DNA of 64,000 bases. Origin: Buddleja alternifolia. Taxonomy: Eukaryota; Streptophyta; Magnoliopsida; Lamiales; Scrophulariaceae. The notes beneath the pieces are model-generated. The model had not been told where the DNA came from. It saw only the letters and a list, made by a program, of their open reading frames with translations, and searched no databases. Every line of letters begins with the position of its first letter. Position 1 is the stretch's first letter. This document shows, one piece after another, positions 1 through 9,638 of this stretch. The position numbers and the translations under genes are program-made. Where the stretch lies: NCBI GenBank assembly GCA_019426215.1, contig CM033396.1, positions 26,923,101-26,987,100 of the forward strand, given 5' to 3'.

Positions 1-1012
1 AGGAGCTGATTTGTTGTGGTCTTCTTAAGGCATTTTTGGAGCACAATTGACCGAGACATCTTGGAGGAGGAGAGAGAGAGAGAGGCATTTTGGCCATCAC
101 TTTTCACTCATCATCATTCATCACCATTTCTTCATCACTTTTGGAGGGGAACAAAGAGAGAGGAGCTAAGGATTGAAGATCAAGAGAGCAAAGATCCATC
201 ATCAATCAATTGAGGGAGTTTTAATTATTTGCATTTACATGTTTATTTCCATGAGTATGTATATGTTTGTATTAGATTTTCTTAAGGCTTTGATGAGAGG
301 CTAATATTGTAGAACTAAGGCCATGTGAAGGCCAAATTTATGAATCAATATATGTGAAGTTGCTCTTTGTATTAATTCTCCTATTGCTTTGTGTGTTAAT
401 TCTATGCTTTTATTCCAATCATGTGTTTGATCACCATATGCTTGCTATCTTGCCTAATCTAGTTGTTCGAGAGAAAATAGATTAGGGTGCAAGAGAATTA
501 ACACATCATCCGAAACAAATGAGGGATTGCCCTAGAAATAGGTAAAGATTCCCGGGTGTTGTTAGCCGGATTCATTCGGGGAAGCTCTAGAACGTTAATG
601 CGTGATTTTTGATTAGATTCTCGGATAGACATATTTAGAGAACCGTCAATTAATCATAGGATTATTATGTGCCGAGACATCGGGTAATAGTTAATTTAGG
701 AGTTTCCACCAAAGCAATAGGAGTCTAATAATTCGAAGAGTAGCTCATATATATTGACGAGTAGATTCGGTTGTAGCATGTGCCTTAGTCATTTTATCAT
801 ACGTGAGATTAAATCTATAGTACGTTTCTCTTTGGTTCTTCGTTTGTTTAATCTTTTTCTTGCACTTTACTTTAATTGTCTTATCTTTTATCGAAAATCA
901 TTAACTAGAATTCAAGTCCTTGTGGTTCGACAACCCGGACTTTTAGTCCACTTTTATTACTACACACGACTAGTGCACTTGCTATCATAGCACGTTGGCT
1001 TTTAGCGTGTCA
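1..1012 (+). repeat. Athila-like Gypsy LTR, 5'-truncated by window edge
   Basis: This is the distal part of a Gypsy LTR in plus orientation, ending in AGCGTGTCA at 1012. It matches, in reverse complement and with many substitutions, the LTRs at 4355-5781 and 47271-48940. Shared blocks include a stretch ending CACACGACTAGTGCACTTGC and the block around 'ATTCTCGGATAGA'. No PBS follows 1012, so it is not a functional 5' LTR; instead the sequence runs directly into the 3' untranslated region of a minus-strand element of the same kind. A (GA)n run lies at about 71-86. The short ORF at 16-213 sits in LTR sequence and is not considered a gene. Confidence 0.85.
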
Positions 1013-2599
1013 ATCGTCCTCGAGCAATGATAAAGCATAGAATAAATGATCAATAAACATCAACCAAAGAGGGACAATTGCAAAAACAAAAATGAAAAAG
1101 AATAACATCACTTTCGTGGAGTAAACGATTGCACTTAGCATGTGCAACAAGCCTTTAAACCTTTGAGTTACCTCAAAAGATGAGTTTTAGTCTCGTGAGG
1201 GTTTGCATACGATATACCCACAAAATCGAGGAATTTTCAACCCCGACCAACCAACACAAATTAATATGATTAATAGTAAAGCAATGGCACAAATTCATCC
1301 TTTAAAGCTCAATATTAAATGTATAGACATCAAACACTTGCTAATGTTACACCTTAAACTTGAAAAGACCATCCGAAGGGTGTAGTGATAATAAATCTAA
1401 GGTATTATAGTCAAGTGGCATTCTTACCACTTTTCAGGCATTAGTCCATATCTATCAACTTTCGATTAGTCACAAGGCACGAGAATCAAAGAAAACCTCA
1501 TAGCCATTTCAATTTCATCACTTTATCCAATTTAGACTTTAAATTCATGAAACATTCGACTAAATTCACTAGAGGTTAGACCATGTGCAATGTTTGGTTC
1601 CCTTGGCTTTCTATGACACCCTTGTAGCAAGCTTTAGGCCAATAACTCCCAAACCAGGCGGTTTTAGGGTATTAAGTGTAGAGATACTCCTACGGGCTTA
1701 ATCACTCGAGTGTCAAAGGCCACAAAAAAAAACTAGGTCCTTATTCATTTCAACTTTAATTGGCTTGAGCTTAGCTCAAATATGCATAATTGTATAGTCT
1801 ATAGGCATGTTGCTTTTTGCCCCCAGTACATATTAGCCTGACTTTTTAAGTCATACCAATTTTTCAACCTCATTCATCATTGTTAAGCATACAAAGTCAA
1901 CTTCTCAACTAATAACACTTGTAAAAAATCTAGGTTAACATTTCTGGGAAAAAGTCTTTAAATGTTTCAAAATGGTTATCCACTCAACTCCTCTACCCTC
2001 GACTTATGTGTGATTGTGAATCATCTAAGGACAATCTAATCTCATCTAGGGTCCCACGAGCAACGTAAAGATATGTATAATCCATTAAAGTCCAAATTGA
2101 TCAAGAAATCATGCAATTGTCTCACACTAATCAATCTCAATGTGTTAATTGAAAGGTTCAAATCCTATACAATTTTTTTTTCCAGATTATCTCAACATAA
2201 GAGCACATAAAACATACAATAGCAACAATTTCCCCAAACTTGAGCTAAAATCAAGATCACATAACACATAAAATCAACAAGCACTACTCATACCCCCAAT
2301 CTTAAACTCAACATTGAGCTCAGTGTTGACTCAGCCATATGCACGTAAAAAGGGTAAACGGAGTACTTACATCAAGGATGCTGAAAAGCAAACCTTATAC
2401 ATGTGAAATCTATTTCAAGCTCAAATCCACAAAAGATTATCGAAAGCAAAACTCGACTAGTACATGTCATATACTCACAATACAAAACCATCAAGCCCAA
2501 AGAAAAGCATGCCAAAAGTGCATGCTTGAACACAACATAAAGAAACAAAACTAAACATGACAAAAATGAAAGCAAAAAGGAAAAGAAAAACTTACAAAC
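1013..2599 (-). other. 3' untranslated region of the Athila-like element, no gene
   Basis: About 1.6 kb of AT-rich sequence between the end-of-pol motif and the inverted LTR. All open frames are short and without recognisable protein features. It ends at the left with a GCTCGAGGACGA block on the minus strand, and I see no recognisable polypurine tract there. Small ORFs at 1203-1385 and 2339-2554 are treated as chance. Confidence 0.6.
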
Positions 2600-2640
2600 T
2601 TGGGTTGCCTCCCAAGAAGCGCTCTTTAAAGTCATTAGCT
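2600..2640 (-). other. Conserved end-of-pol motif of Athila/Calypso-type Gypsy elements
   Basis: On the minus strand this block reads through AAAGAGCGCTTCTTGGGAGG followed by CAACCCAA. A very similar block, with its GGGAGGCAACCC core, is common just after the integrase gene in plant Athila-type Gypsy elements. Here it marks where pol once ended, although pol itself is deleted. Recognition is from memory of the family, not a search. Confidence 0.6.
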
Positions 2641-2658
2641 TGACTTTACCGAGTTATT

Positions 2659-3425
2659 TCAAGGCGGGTTCCGAATGAATGCCTTGTTCATTCTGTAAGT
2701 AAGGATGAAACTTGGCCCGGTGTTTGTGAGAAATAGCTTGAGTAGTGACCAAGTAATCATCCACTCAAAAATTTGTTTAAAGTCCATCAACACCCTTATC
2801 ATCCTTTCTTCCCCATGCGTCGGGTGATGATGTGGACTATTCTCCAAGCTATGGACAGTAGATCTTTTTCCTTCACCCATCGAAGTGATAAACTTGAAGT
2901 TTGTGATGTAGGATTCAAGGAGATTATTGGTTTTTCTTGCCTGAAAAAGCTCAACACTAAAAGAATCAAAAGCATCAATGCATAAAGATAATGTAGAATC
3001 AACTGGATGCTTAAAAACATCATAGTTATCACAAATAACCATATTAACTCCTAAATTTAATAACAACTCACCATCATTGGAATCAATTACCTCCTTACAT
3101 GTGGAGAGGACAGAGGGTGGAGAATCTTCAATCGGTTGAGAAGCTGTAGGAGTGGAAGGCTCGACAGTGGGAGTTTCTAATTCTGCACGTTCAGACGTGC
3201 CCTATAGTAATGCTTCCAATTCTGCTACACTTTTAGCTGCTCGCTCGGGTGTAAGCTGCTAGGCAAAGATATGTTCATTTTTAACTCCTCGTCTTCCCTC
3301 ACAGTTTCCTCAGTGCACTGCTCTTCGATATTGCTTTCAGTGTAACTTAGCAATGTCTCTGGTGTTTTCTTTATTTTATTGTTCAAGTGTTCAGTTCGGC
3401 TTTGTCGTATTGCTTCCTTACCCAA
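2659..3425 (-). pseudogene. Weak coding remnant between protease and end-of-pol motif
   Basis: Minus-strand open frames at 3225-3425 (66 codons) and 2659-3066 (135 codons) lie where the pol domains of the element should be. The longer one includes ERMIRVLMDFKQIFEWMITW but has no motif of reverse transcriptase, RNase H or integrase that I recognise. They may be remnants of the gag-pol polyprotein or acquired filler. Function unknown. Confidence 0.35.
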
Positions 3426-3464
3426 TTCTCTATCTAAACCAGATCCCGTGTCAAAAGGATGTCT

Positions 3465-4020
3465 CTAAACCTTATCAAAATCGAAAGAAATTATTTCTCT
3501 CCCAACACTCAAGGTTAACTTATTGTCGTTTACTTCCTTAGCATTGGTTTGGCATACGAATGAAAACCCTAGAATCAAAGGAACATTGACATCTTCGTTC
3601 ATCTCAAGTACTATAAAATCGACCATAAAGTGGAGCTTGTCAATTTGTATATGTACGTTCTCGATAATTCCTTTAGGATATTTTCTTGAAGTATCTGCAA
3701 GTTCTATACACATTGAAGTTGGTCGTGGTTCTTCCAAGCCTTGTTTCTTGCTTGAACTGAAACTCCCCAATTGTGCAAGGGAATATGAAGCTATTATGAT
3801 CCGTGTATCTCCATGGCAAATTATCTAAAATTACAATCGAGGACGCTCTTGAAACAGTTTCAAATGTCCATTCCTTCAACTTTGCCTTTTTTGATATAAA
3901 TTCTTCAAGAAAGGTGGGGTCGAGTATCGCTGGAGAAGGAATAGGAGTGGATTTCTCGTAGTTTGGAGACTCTACCTCAGACGTTTGAGTGTTGGGTGTG
4001 CAATACTGAGGCGTTGACAC
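3465..4020 (-). pseudogene. Gypsy gag-protease remnant lacking the catalytic Asp segment
   Basis: Two overlapping minus-strand frames (3673-4020 and 3465-3770) together carry an Athila-type retropepsin. Recognisable pieces are FPCTIGEF upstream, then LEEPRP...ELADTSRKYPKGIIENV and DFIVLEMNEDVNVPLILG, ending in KLTLSVGREIISF. In this family the catalytic D-L/T-G-A-S motif lies between the IGDF-like and GLGEPRP-like blocks. Here IGEF is followed almost at once by the GLEEPRP block, so the active-site segment is deleted and the frame is shifted. An active protease could not be made. Orientation and position agree with the PBS at 4331 and the LTR at 4355. Confidence 0.7.
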
Positions 4021-4230
4021 CTAAACAGAAATCTCATCATTTTTTAATTCCTCACCACTCCTCGAAGTCATGCCACCAAATGGTGTTTGTTGCGAAACTT
4101 GAATGACGTCGCACACCAATTGCCCATTTTTCGGACAATCTAAATCCTCGAGAGTGAGTTGCATTCCCGGAATGAGTCCTAGAAGCCATTCTCGTTGCTC
4201 CGGGGTCAGAAACTGAAGATTTCCTGCCAT
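4021..4230 (-). pseudogene. Gag N-terminal fragment of the Athila-like element
   Basis: A 69-codon minus-strand frame starts with MAGNLQFLTPEQREWLLGLI, about 100 bp after the PBS, and ends in a stop directly before the protease remnant. Its position fits the start of a Gypsy gag-pol polyprotein, but the capsid domain and zinc knuckle are missing. The assignment rests mainly on position. Confidence 0.4.
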
Positions 4231-4330
4231 TTATTGGATTTAGAATTAAGACAAAGAACTAAAGCAAGAATAAATATAAAGTAAAAATTATAAAAACTTG
4301 CCATAAAAACAAAAACTAAAAAAAACAAGT

Positions 4331-4348
4331 CCCCGGCAACGGCGACAA
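4331..4348 (-). promoter_or_regulatory. Primer-binding site, tRNA-Asp
   Basis: The plus strand reads TCCCCGGCAACGGCGACA, which matches the 3' end of plant tRNA-Asp (TCCCCGGCAACGGCGCCA) at 17 of 18 positions. It lies 6 bp inside the LTR end at 4355. tRNA-Asp priming is typical of Athila-lineage Gypsy elements. It fixes the element's orientation as minus and the LTR at 4355-5781 as the 5' LTR. Confidence 0.85.
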
Positions 4349-4354
4349 AAACTT

Positions 4355-5781
4355 GACACGCTAGAGGCTAACGTGCTTTTATAGCAAGTGCACTAGTCGT
4401 GTGTAGTAATAAGAGTGGACAAAATAAGTCCGGATTGTCGAACCCCGAAGACTTGAATTTTAGTTTAAGATTCGTAATGAAATAAACGCTTAAAGTAAAG
4501 GTTAAAACGGAATGAACGTGTAGAGAACAAAACTAAAGAGGAGCAATAGATTGAAACTTCACGTGTTAAAGACGACTAAGGCACATGCTATGGCTCAATT
4601 TGATACAATATCTTTATAACGTGAGTTGTCGAATCATTAGACCTATGTTGCGATGGTGGAAAGTTCTTTAAATAATTACTACCCGATGTCTCTGCGATAA
4701 TAATCCTAAGATTAATTGACGGTCCTCAAAATATCTCTATCCGAGAATCTAACCAACCATCATGCATTCAAGCTCTAGAATTTCCCCGGATTAATCCGGC
4801 TAACTGCATCCAGGAATCTCTACCGTTTGTCACTTAACGGGCAATTCCTCATTGTTTACGGATTATGTTGTGAATCTCATGCACCCTAGATCAATTTTCT
4901 CTCGAAACATTCACCTAGGAAATTTATCAAACACATGGTGATCAAGCACATGTAAGTAGAACAAATACAAATTCACAACACATAGCAACACATGAATTGA
5001 TTCAATCAAACAAATATTATATAGATACTTCACAAATAGGCCTTCACATGGCCTTAGTCTTATAGATCTAGTTCATCATCAATGGTACAAGAAAATCTAA
5101 AGCAAACATGTATATATTCATAGACAAATATATAATGAAAGCAATGAAAAACTCCCTAATACACTTGGTTGGTGATGAAATCAAGTTGAAGGCTTCAATC
5201 CTTTGCTAATCCTCCTTCTTTGTCCTCCAAAATATAATCTATATGGGTAGTTTTAGTTCCGAAAGGTCCTAAAAACCGAGCCCCAAAGCTTTTTTCTTCA
5301 TTCCCCTTGAGTTTGTATTTATAGAGCTCAAAAATAGGGGTTTCGGCGCCCAGGCGTGGATGAAGTGGCGCAGGGGCGTGATAGAGGTGGTTAACCACGC
5401 ACGGGCAGGAGTCAAGCCACGCACGGGCGTGCATCAAGCCACGCACAGGCGTGACAGACAGAATCAACCGTTTTCTTGTATTTCAACGCAGCAATCTTGT
5501 TTCCTTCATAACGTTTTCCAAAGACCTCCGATTTGGATGATTAAAGTTGCCACGTGAATCAAATACAGAGGCTAAAACTTTGTTGAAGAAAACTTTCTCA
5601 AATTCGGCCTCTAAAAATACAGAAATTCGGTGTTTTCTTGCGTTATTCCTCAATTGCAGTGATTTTCCACCTTTACTTGATAAACACACAAATTAAACAC
5701 ATATGTGGTATAAATCATGCATATACCAATATAAATCCAGTAAATATGAGGCTCTAAAACGTATAAATTCACACCCTATCA
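4355..5781 (-). repeat. 5' LTR of the Athila-like Gypsy element (1427 bp)
   Basis: On the minus strand it begins TGATAGGGTGTG (at 5781) and ends AGCGTGTCA (at 4355), the TG...CA form of LTRs, followed by the tRNA-Asp PBS. It is clearly homologous to the solo LTR at 47271-48940 and to the inverted LTR at 1-1012. The divergence is visible by eye, so these are separate old insertions. The bases next to 5781 are GATAC; no matching copy was found at the other end because the 3' LTR is absent. Confidence 0.88.
5347..5455. repeat. Degenerate GC-rich short repeats inside the Gypsy LTR
   Basis: About five imperfect copies of a motif like CACGCACGGGCGTG, with spacers such as AAGC and ATCAAGC, lie in a local GC-rich island of the otherwise AT-rich LTR. 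In minus orientation this is the upstream half of the LTR, where promoter or enhancer repeats often occur. A regulatory role is inference only. Confidence 0.55.
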
Positions 5782-5782
5782 G

Positions 5783-6156
5783 ATACATGCAAAAAAAAAA
5801 AAACCCTGTGTTATGACTGTTTTGCTGAAAACCCCCTGTGATCACGAAATAGCCTAATTACCCCCTGTGTGCTTAAAGAAGTCTGGAAAAAGTAACTTTT
5901 TGAAAAGAAAACAAGCGTGTTTTTCTTATGTTTCACCTTTAGTGACATGCTTATTTGTCATTTATACACTGTCCAAACAATATAAAAGGTAAAATAATGT
6001 TATTTCACCCAAAAAATACATATTTCTTTTTGTCTTTTTTGCAAAAAGTGACATTTTGCATACTTCTTTAAGAACAAAAGGGGAGATTAGGTTATTTCGT
6101 GAACACGGGGGTTTTCAGCTAAAAAGTCATAACACAAGGTTTTTCTTCGCATTTAT
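5783..6156. mobile_element. MITE-like inverted repeat with arms of about 100 bp
   Basis: The left arm (about 5787-5896) and the right arm (about 6050-6152) are imperfect inverted copies. The left contains ACCCTGTGTTATGACTG, GCTGAAAACCCCCTGTG and CTTAAAGAAGT; the right holds the reverse complements with a few changes. Both arms end with ATGC outside an A-rich run. There is no ORF, so the element is non-autonomous and its superfamily is unclear. It lies exactly between the Gypsy LTR (5781) and a truncated SIRE-like LTR (from about 6157), so a target-site duplication could not be confirmed. Confidence 0.7.
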
Positions 6157-6977
6157 CCTAAGAAATGTCTATAATCAGCACCTTTCAGCAAGCCCTAAAC
6201 ACATAAGATATACAATAGAAAATACGCAGAAACTTTGCTGAAATCCTTCCAAGAAAAGCTTTTAAATCTCCATATCCAAATCCTTCAAGTTTTTCATACA
6301 TTCCAAAGACAGTCACTAATATCTCAAACATCTTCCATAGAACAACCCTTACTACTATTGAGCTATTCCAAATTGTTTGAACTTCTAAATCAAACTAACC
6401 TTAGTGACAAAACCCTCCAGCCTCTATCCTCAATGTGAAGAAAGTTGTGTTTCAAGCATTATTTCTAGGTGAAAGAAGCTTGTGTGATTAAGGTGCTCAA
6501 GATCATCTTCGTTTTATTCATCATTTGTAGAAGTCATTTGTATGAAGACTTTGATAATCATTTAGTGAATTTCCTAGTGAAGAAGCACTTAGCTGGGATT
6601 ATATCACCCAGTGAATCTTTCATATTTTCTATCATTTACTTTACTGTTTTATGGCTTTCCATATTATTTACATATCATTCTTTAAAAATATTAAAATCAG
6701 TTAAGCGACTAATTGATAAACCGAACGCTAGGCAACTAAAATCATTTCGGTTGTGCTAACCCTGATTAAGCAATCTAAGCTTTACTTTACTTTGGTAATT
6801 GCTAAAATCACTAAGTCTAAGTTATCTCCTCCCTAGCGCTTAACCAAGCGCTTTGCTTCCCATGCGTTCAAAACTTTTAAGAGGCAAGAAAATTTTGAAG
6901 TTTTAAGAAAACTTCATAGTCTATTCAACCGTCCGCCTCCCTTATAGACCCTTTTCGTATGCCACTTGGGATCAACA
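6157..6977 (+). repeat. SIRE-like Copia LTR, 5'-truncated fragment
   Basis: This matches the reverse complement of the LTRs at 25735-27182, 29951-31428 and 41523-43296. Shared blocks include TTTGCTGAAATCCTTCCAAG, a stretch around ATCTCAAACATCTTCCATAG, GCGCTTAACCAAGCGCTTTG and the terminal ATGCCACTTGGGATCAACA. Roughly the first 600 bp of the LTR are missing; the break falls at the inverted-repeat element. The small ORFs inside (6235-6438, 6469-6759) are LTR sequence, not genes. Confidence 0.82.
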
Positions 6978-7000
6978 TATATAATTAACAACAATGTTGA

Positions 7001-7405
7001 CATTTACAACAAGAAATTTGATTTTTGTTCATGTCAACTAGCCATGGTGCAAAACCCATTTGCCATGGCCAAAATCGAATTACCACGGCTTTGCCTCGGC
7101 TTTAGCCGTGTTATCTGCAAGCATGGCAAAAACATTGCCCACGACTTATAGCCATTGTCAATGTTTTATTCATAGCAAGGGCCATGATATTTAGCCATTG
7201 TGAAAAAGTTGTATATTAGCATTTTTTTCCATCATGGATAATTAGAGCCTAAAATAGTTAGCAATATTTTACGGTTGATTATAGCGTGGGTATATGAAAC
7301 ATCTACCATGGCTAAATTAGTCTTGAGTTTAGACAACCATAGACCACCGCTATAAACCATGACATATATTTTCATTGCCAATATATACTTAATTTTCTTG
7401 TAGTG
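7001..7405. mobile_element. Small non-autonomous CACTA-like element
   Basis: The right end reads TTTTCTTGTAGTG, the inverse of the CACTACAAGAAAA terminus typical of plant CACTA elements. The left end is a degenerate CATTTACAACAAGAAATTTG. Between them lie several subterminal repeats in both orientations of the type TAGCCATGG and CCACGGC, as expected of En/Spm-type elements. There is no transposase. The left boundary and the 3-bp target duplication are not convincing, so the limits are approximate. Confidence 0.55.
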
Positions 7406-7654
7406 ATCATTACATATATATATATATATATATAAATATTTTTGTAGCGAGGAAAATAAATGAAATATGATGGAAAAAATAAAAGAAAACATAATTGTTA
7501 CGGATATTGATAACTATTCACAAATATGTTAGGGAGCGTGTTATTTTATAGTTTAAGCAGCCAAGTGACAAAAAATCTTTTAAGCGGTATTTGACACTAA
7601 ACGTGTAGTTTAAGCTGTATATCACAACTTCTAATTGATCATGCTACTAGTTTC
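7406..7654. other. AT-rich spacer, no gene
   Basis: A (TA)n microsatellite lies at about 7415-7433, followed by AT-rich sequence up to the Copia 5' LTR. I see no coding region, RNA gene or repeat boundary here. Confidence 0.6.
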
Positions 7655-8107
7655 TGACGAGTAAGACTAATTTATGGATGAGTTCGAGTCTAGAGGATTG
7701 AAGAGAAAGGAATTTGGCTTTATTGAAGTGGATTAACCAGGATATATTGGAAAAGGAGCGAAGTGATGTAGCCGCGGCTACCAGCCTTAAAGCTACAGCT
7801 TCGTGGTTGACAACAACCATTTAGCCGTGGGTAAAACTGCTGGCAAAAAAAGGAGCAGTTTTTTTCGAAAGTTAGAGACTTTTTTTTTGTGTTCAAGATT
7901 TGTTTCCTAGCTTGATACAAAATCCCATCTTTCTTCCATGTCTTAGAACTATAAATTAATGAACTCCTCTTGTATTGTGTATCACTCTCATATAATCAAT
8001 AAAATCTCTAGTGCAGATCGTGGACGTAGGCATTCTTGGCTGAACCATGTAAATCTTGTGTCATTTTTTCTTGATTTTTCATTCGCTTTTAGCATTAATT
8101 CCTAACA
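7655..8107 (+). repeat. 5' LTR of the Tork-like Copia element (453 bp)
   Basis: It begins TGACGAGTAAGACT and ends ATTCCTAACA, and it is homologous to 12800-13295 over its length. A 14-bp perfect palindrome GTAGCCGCGGCTAC lies at 7768-7781, with further TAGCCGTGG-like motifs just downstream. A plausible TATA-like 'TATAAATTAATG' lies near 7951 and an AATAAA at about 7998, which fits R-region promoter and polyadenylation signals. Confidence 0.85.
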
Positions 8108-8109
8108 AT

Positions 8110-8121
8110 TGGTATCAACAA
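8110..8121 (+). promoter_or_regulatory. Primer-binding site, initiator tRNA-Met (core match)
   Basis: The sequence TGGTATCAACAA starts 2 bp after the LTR end. Its first eight bases match the TGGTATCA core complementary to plant initiator tRNA-Met; later bases diverge. This supports 7655-8107 as a 5' LTR. Confidence 0.75.
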
Positions 8122-8149
8122 CATGGGTTATAGAGATCTGTGTGAATCA

Positions 8150-9638
8150 ATGGCATTTGAAGAGAGAAAAGTGAAGATAGACAAACTTGATGGAATAGAT
8201 TTTTATTCTGGCTAACATAGATAGAGGATTATCTATACCAAAAAAGCTCCATCAACCATTGTTGGGGAAGAAGCCTAAAAAAATGTCTGACGAGGATTGG
8301 GAATTATTGAATAGGCAAACCTAGGTGTTATTCGATTTGACGTTATCAAGAAACGTAATGTTTAACATCCTAGATCAAACTATTATGGCGGGTTTGATTA
8401 AGGGTGTATCCAATATGTTTGAGAAGCCATCCACATCGAAAAAAGTCTACTTGATGAGACGTTTATTCAATTTGAGGATGACTGAGGGGGGATCGGTGAC
8501 CAACCATATCAACATAATCATCATTCAGTTGATATTAATTTCGAGGATGAGGTAAGGGCCTTAATATTATTGTCTTCATTGCCAGAGAGTTGGAGTGCGA
8601 TGGTAACTATGGTGATTAATTCGTCTGGCCAAAGGAAGTTAAAGCTTCACGAGATTCAGGATCTGATTTTGAACGAGGATATTTTCGAAGGAAATCAGGT
8701 GAAATTACATCTGATGCATTGAGTGTGAAAATCAGAGGGAGAAGTGTTCAACGATGTGGTCAGAAAGGTAGAGGTCCATCCAAGCAAGGTATTAAATTTC
8801 GGTATCAGTATTGATATCGAGGTAGTAAATTTACGAAAATTTCGAGGAAATTTTGGGGTTATTCAAAATTTCGATTTCGATTTTAAAGAAATCATGGACA
8901 TTTATAGAAATATTTGAAAATTTACAACGAAACTTTGTGTAACTTTAAATATCATAATTATGCATCTTTTACATAAATAATATTGTATATATAATGTATG
9001 TATAGTGAATTTTGTCAAGTAGTCTGATTAAAATCTGGGGCGAAAAATATAAAATAAATATGATTTGAGAGTAAAGTAATAACCAAATATCCTAGGAACT
9101 TCATTAAAACAAAATACCAGAATTTCAATACAAATCATCATTTAAAACCACATTATTTTAAATTTTGAAATATTTTGAGTTTGGCCGAAATTTAGGGATA
9201 TTTTCGAAAATTTCGGGATATTTTGGGAATTTCGGGAAATTTGGGTAGATATTTAACAAAGTAATTTTATTAAGAATTCAAGATTTCAGGAAATATCGGT
9301 AAATATCGAAAATTTCGGGATATTTTGGGAATTTCGGGAAATTTGGGTAGATATTTAACAAAGTAATTTTATTAAGAATTCAAGATTTCAGGAAATATCG
9401 GTAAATATCGAAAATATCGGGAAATTTCGATAGATATTCTGCAAAATTGGATCAAAGATGAGATTTCGCTTCGAGACTCCCGAAAATCCAAAATTTCGGT
9501 CGAAATTTTGAGGTTTCAGAGGATATTTAAGACCATGGATCCAAGTCAAAGGGGCGAGGAAAGTCGAAACCGCACAAGGATGTTGATTGCTGGGGCTGCA
9601 ATAGAAAATGTCATTACAAGAGGGATTGTCCAGAATAG
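8150..9638 (+). pseudogene. Copia gag, interrupted by an insertion, with zinc knuckle
   Basis: The likely start is ATG at 8150 (MAFEERKVKIDKLDGIDFYS), a typical Tnt1-type gag N-terminus. After early stops and frame changes, KKPKKMSDEDWELLNRQT and SRNVMFNILDQTIMAGLIKG follow, again gag-like. The frame is split by an insertion at 8788-9538. Beyond it, a zinc knuckle C-X2-C-X4-H-X4-C (CWGCNRKCHYKRDC, 9588-9629) is intact and is followed by a stop at 9636. Gag would form the virus-like particle and bind element RNA; this copy cannot. Confidence 0.8.
8788..9538. mobile_element. 751-bp insertion in gag with about 10-bp target duplication
   Basis: ATCCAAGCAA (8778-8787) is repeated as ATCCAAGTCAA (9539-9549) on the other side, a duplication of 9-11 bp with one inserted base. 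That length suggests a Mutator-like element. The insert has no ORF of note and is rich in AAATTTCG/CGAAATTT motifs in both orientations. A block of roughly 110-120 bp (TATTTTGGGAATTTCGGG through AGGAAATATCGGTAAATATC) occurs twice in tandem between about 9212 and 9420. The ends (GGTATTAAAT... and ...TTTAAGACCATGG) are only weakly inverted, so the superfamily is not settled. Confidence 0.6.

Larger units (their letters stand above)
1013..4354 (-). mobile_element. Internal region of a deleted Athila-like Gypsy element
   Basis: Read on the minus strand from the PBS at 4331-4348, the order is a short gag N-terminus, a protease remnant, about 0.8 kb of weak coding sequence, the end-of-pol motif near 2640 and about 1.6 kb of 3' untranslated sequence. 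Reverse transcriptase, RNase H and integrase are absent: the gap between the protease (3465) and the end-of-pol motif (2640) is far too short for them. The left end near 1013 carries a 'GCTCGAGGACGA' motif on the minus strand. Such motifs lie in the 3' part of this Gypsy group, close to the polypurine tract. The expected 3' LTR start (TGATAGG) is missing, and an inverted LTR takes its place. Confidence 0.75.
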
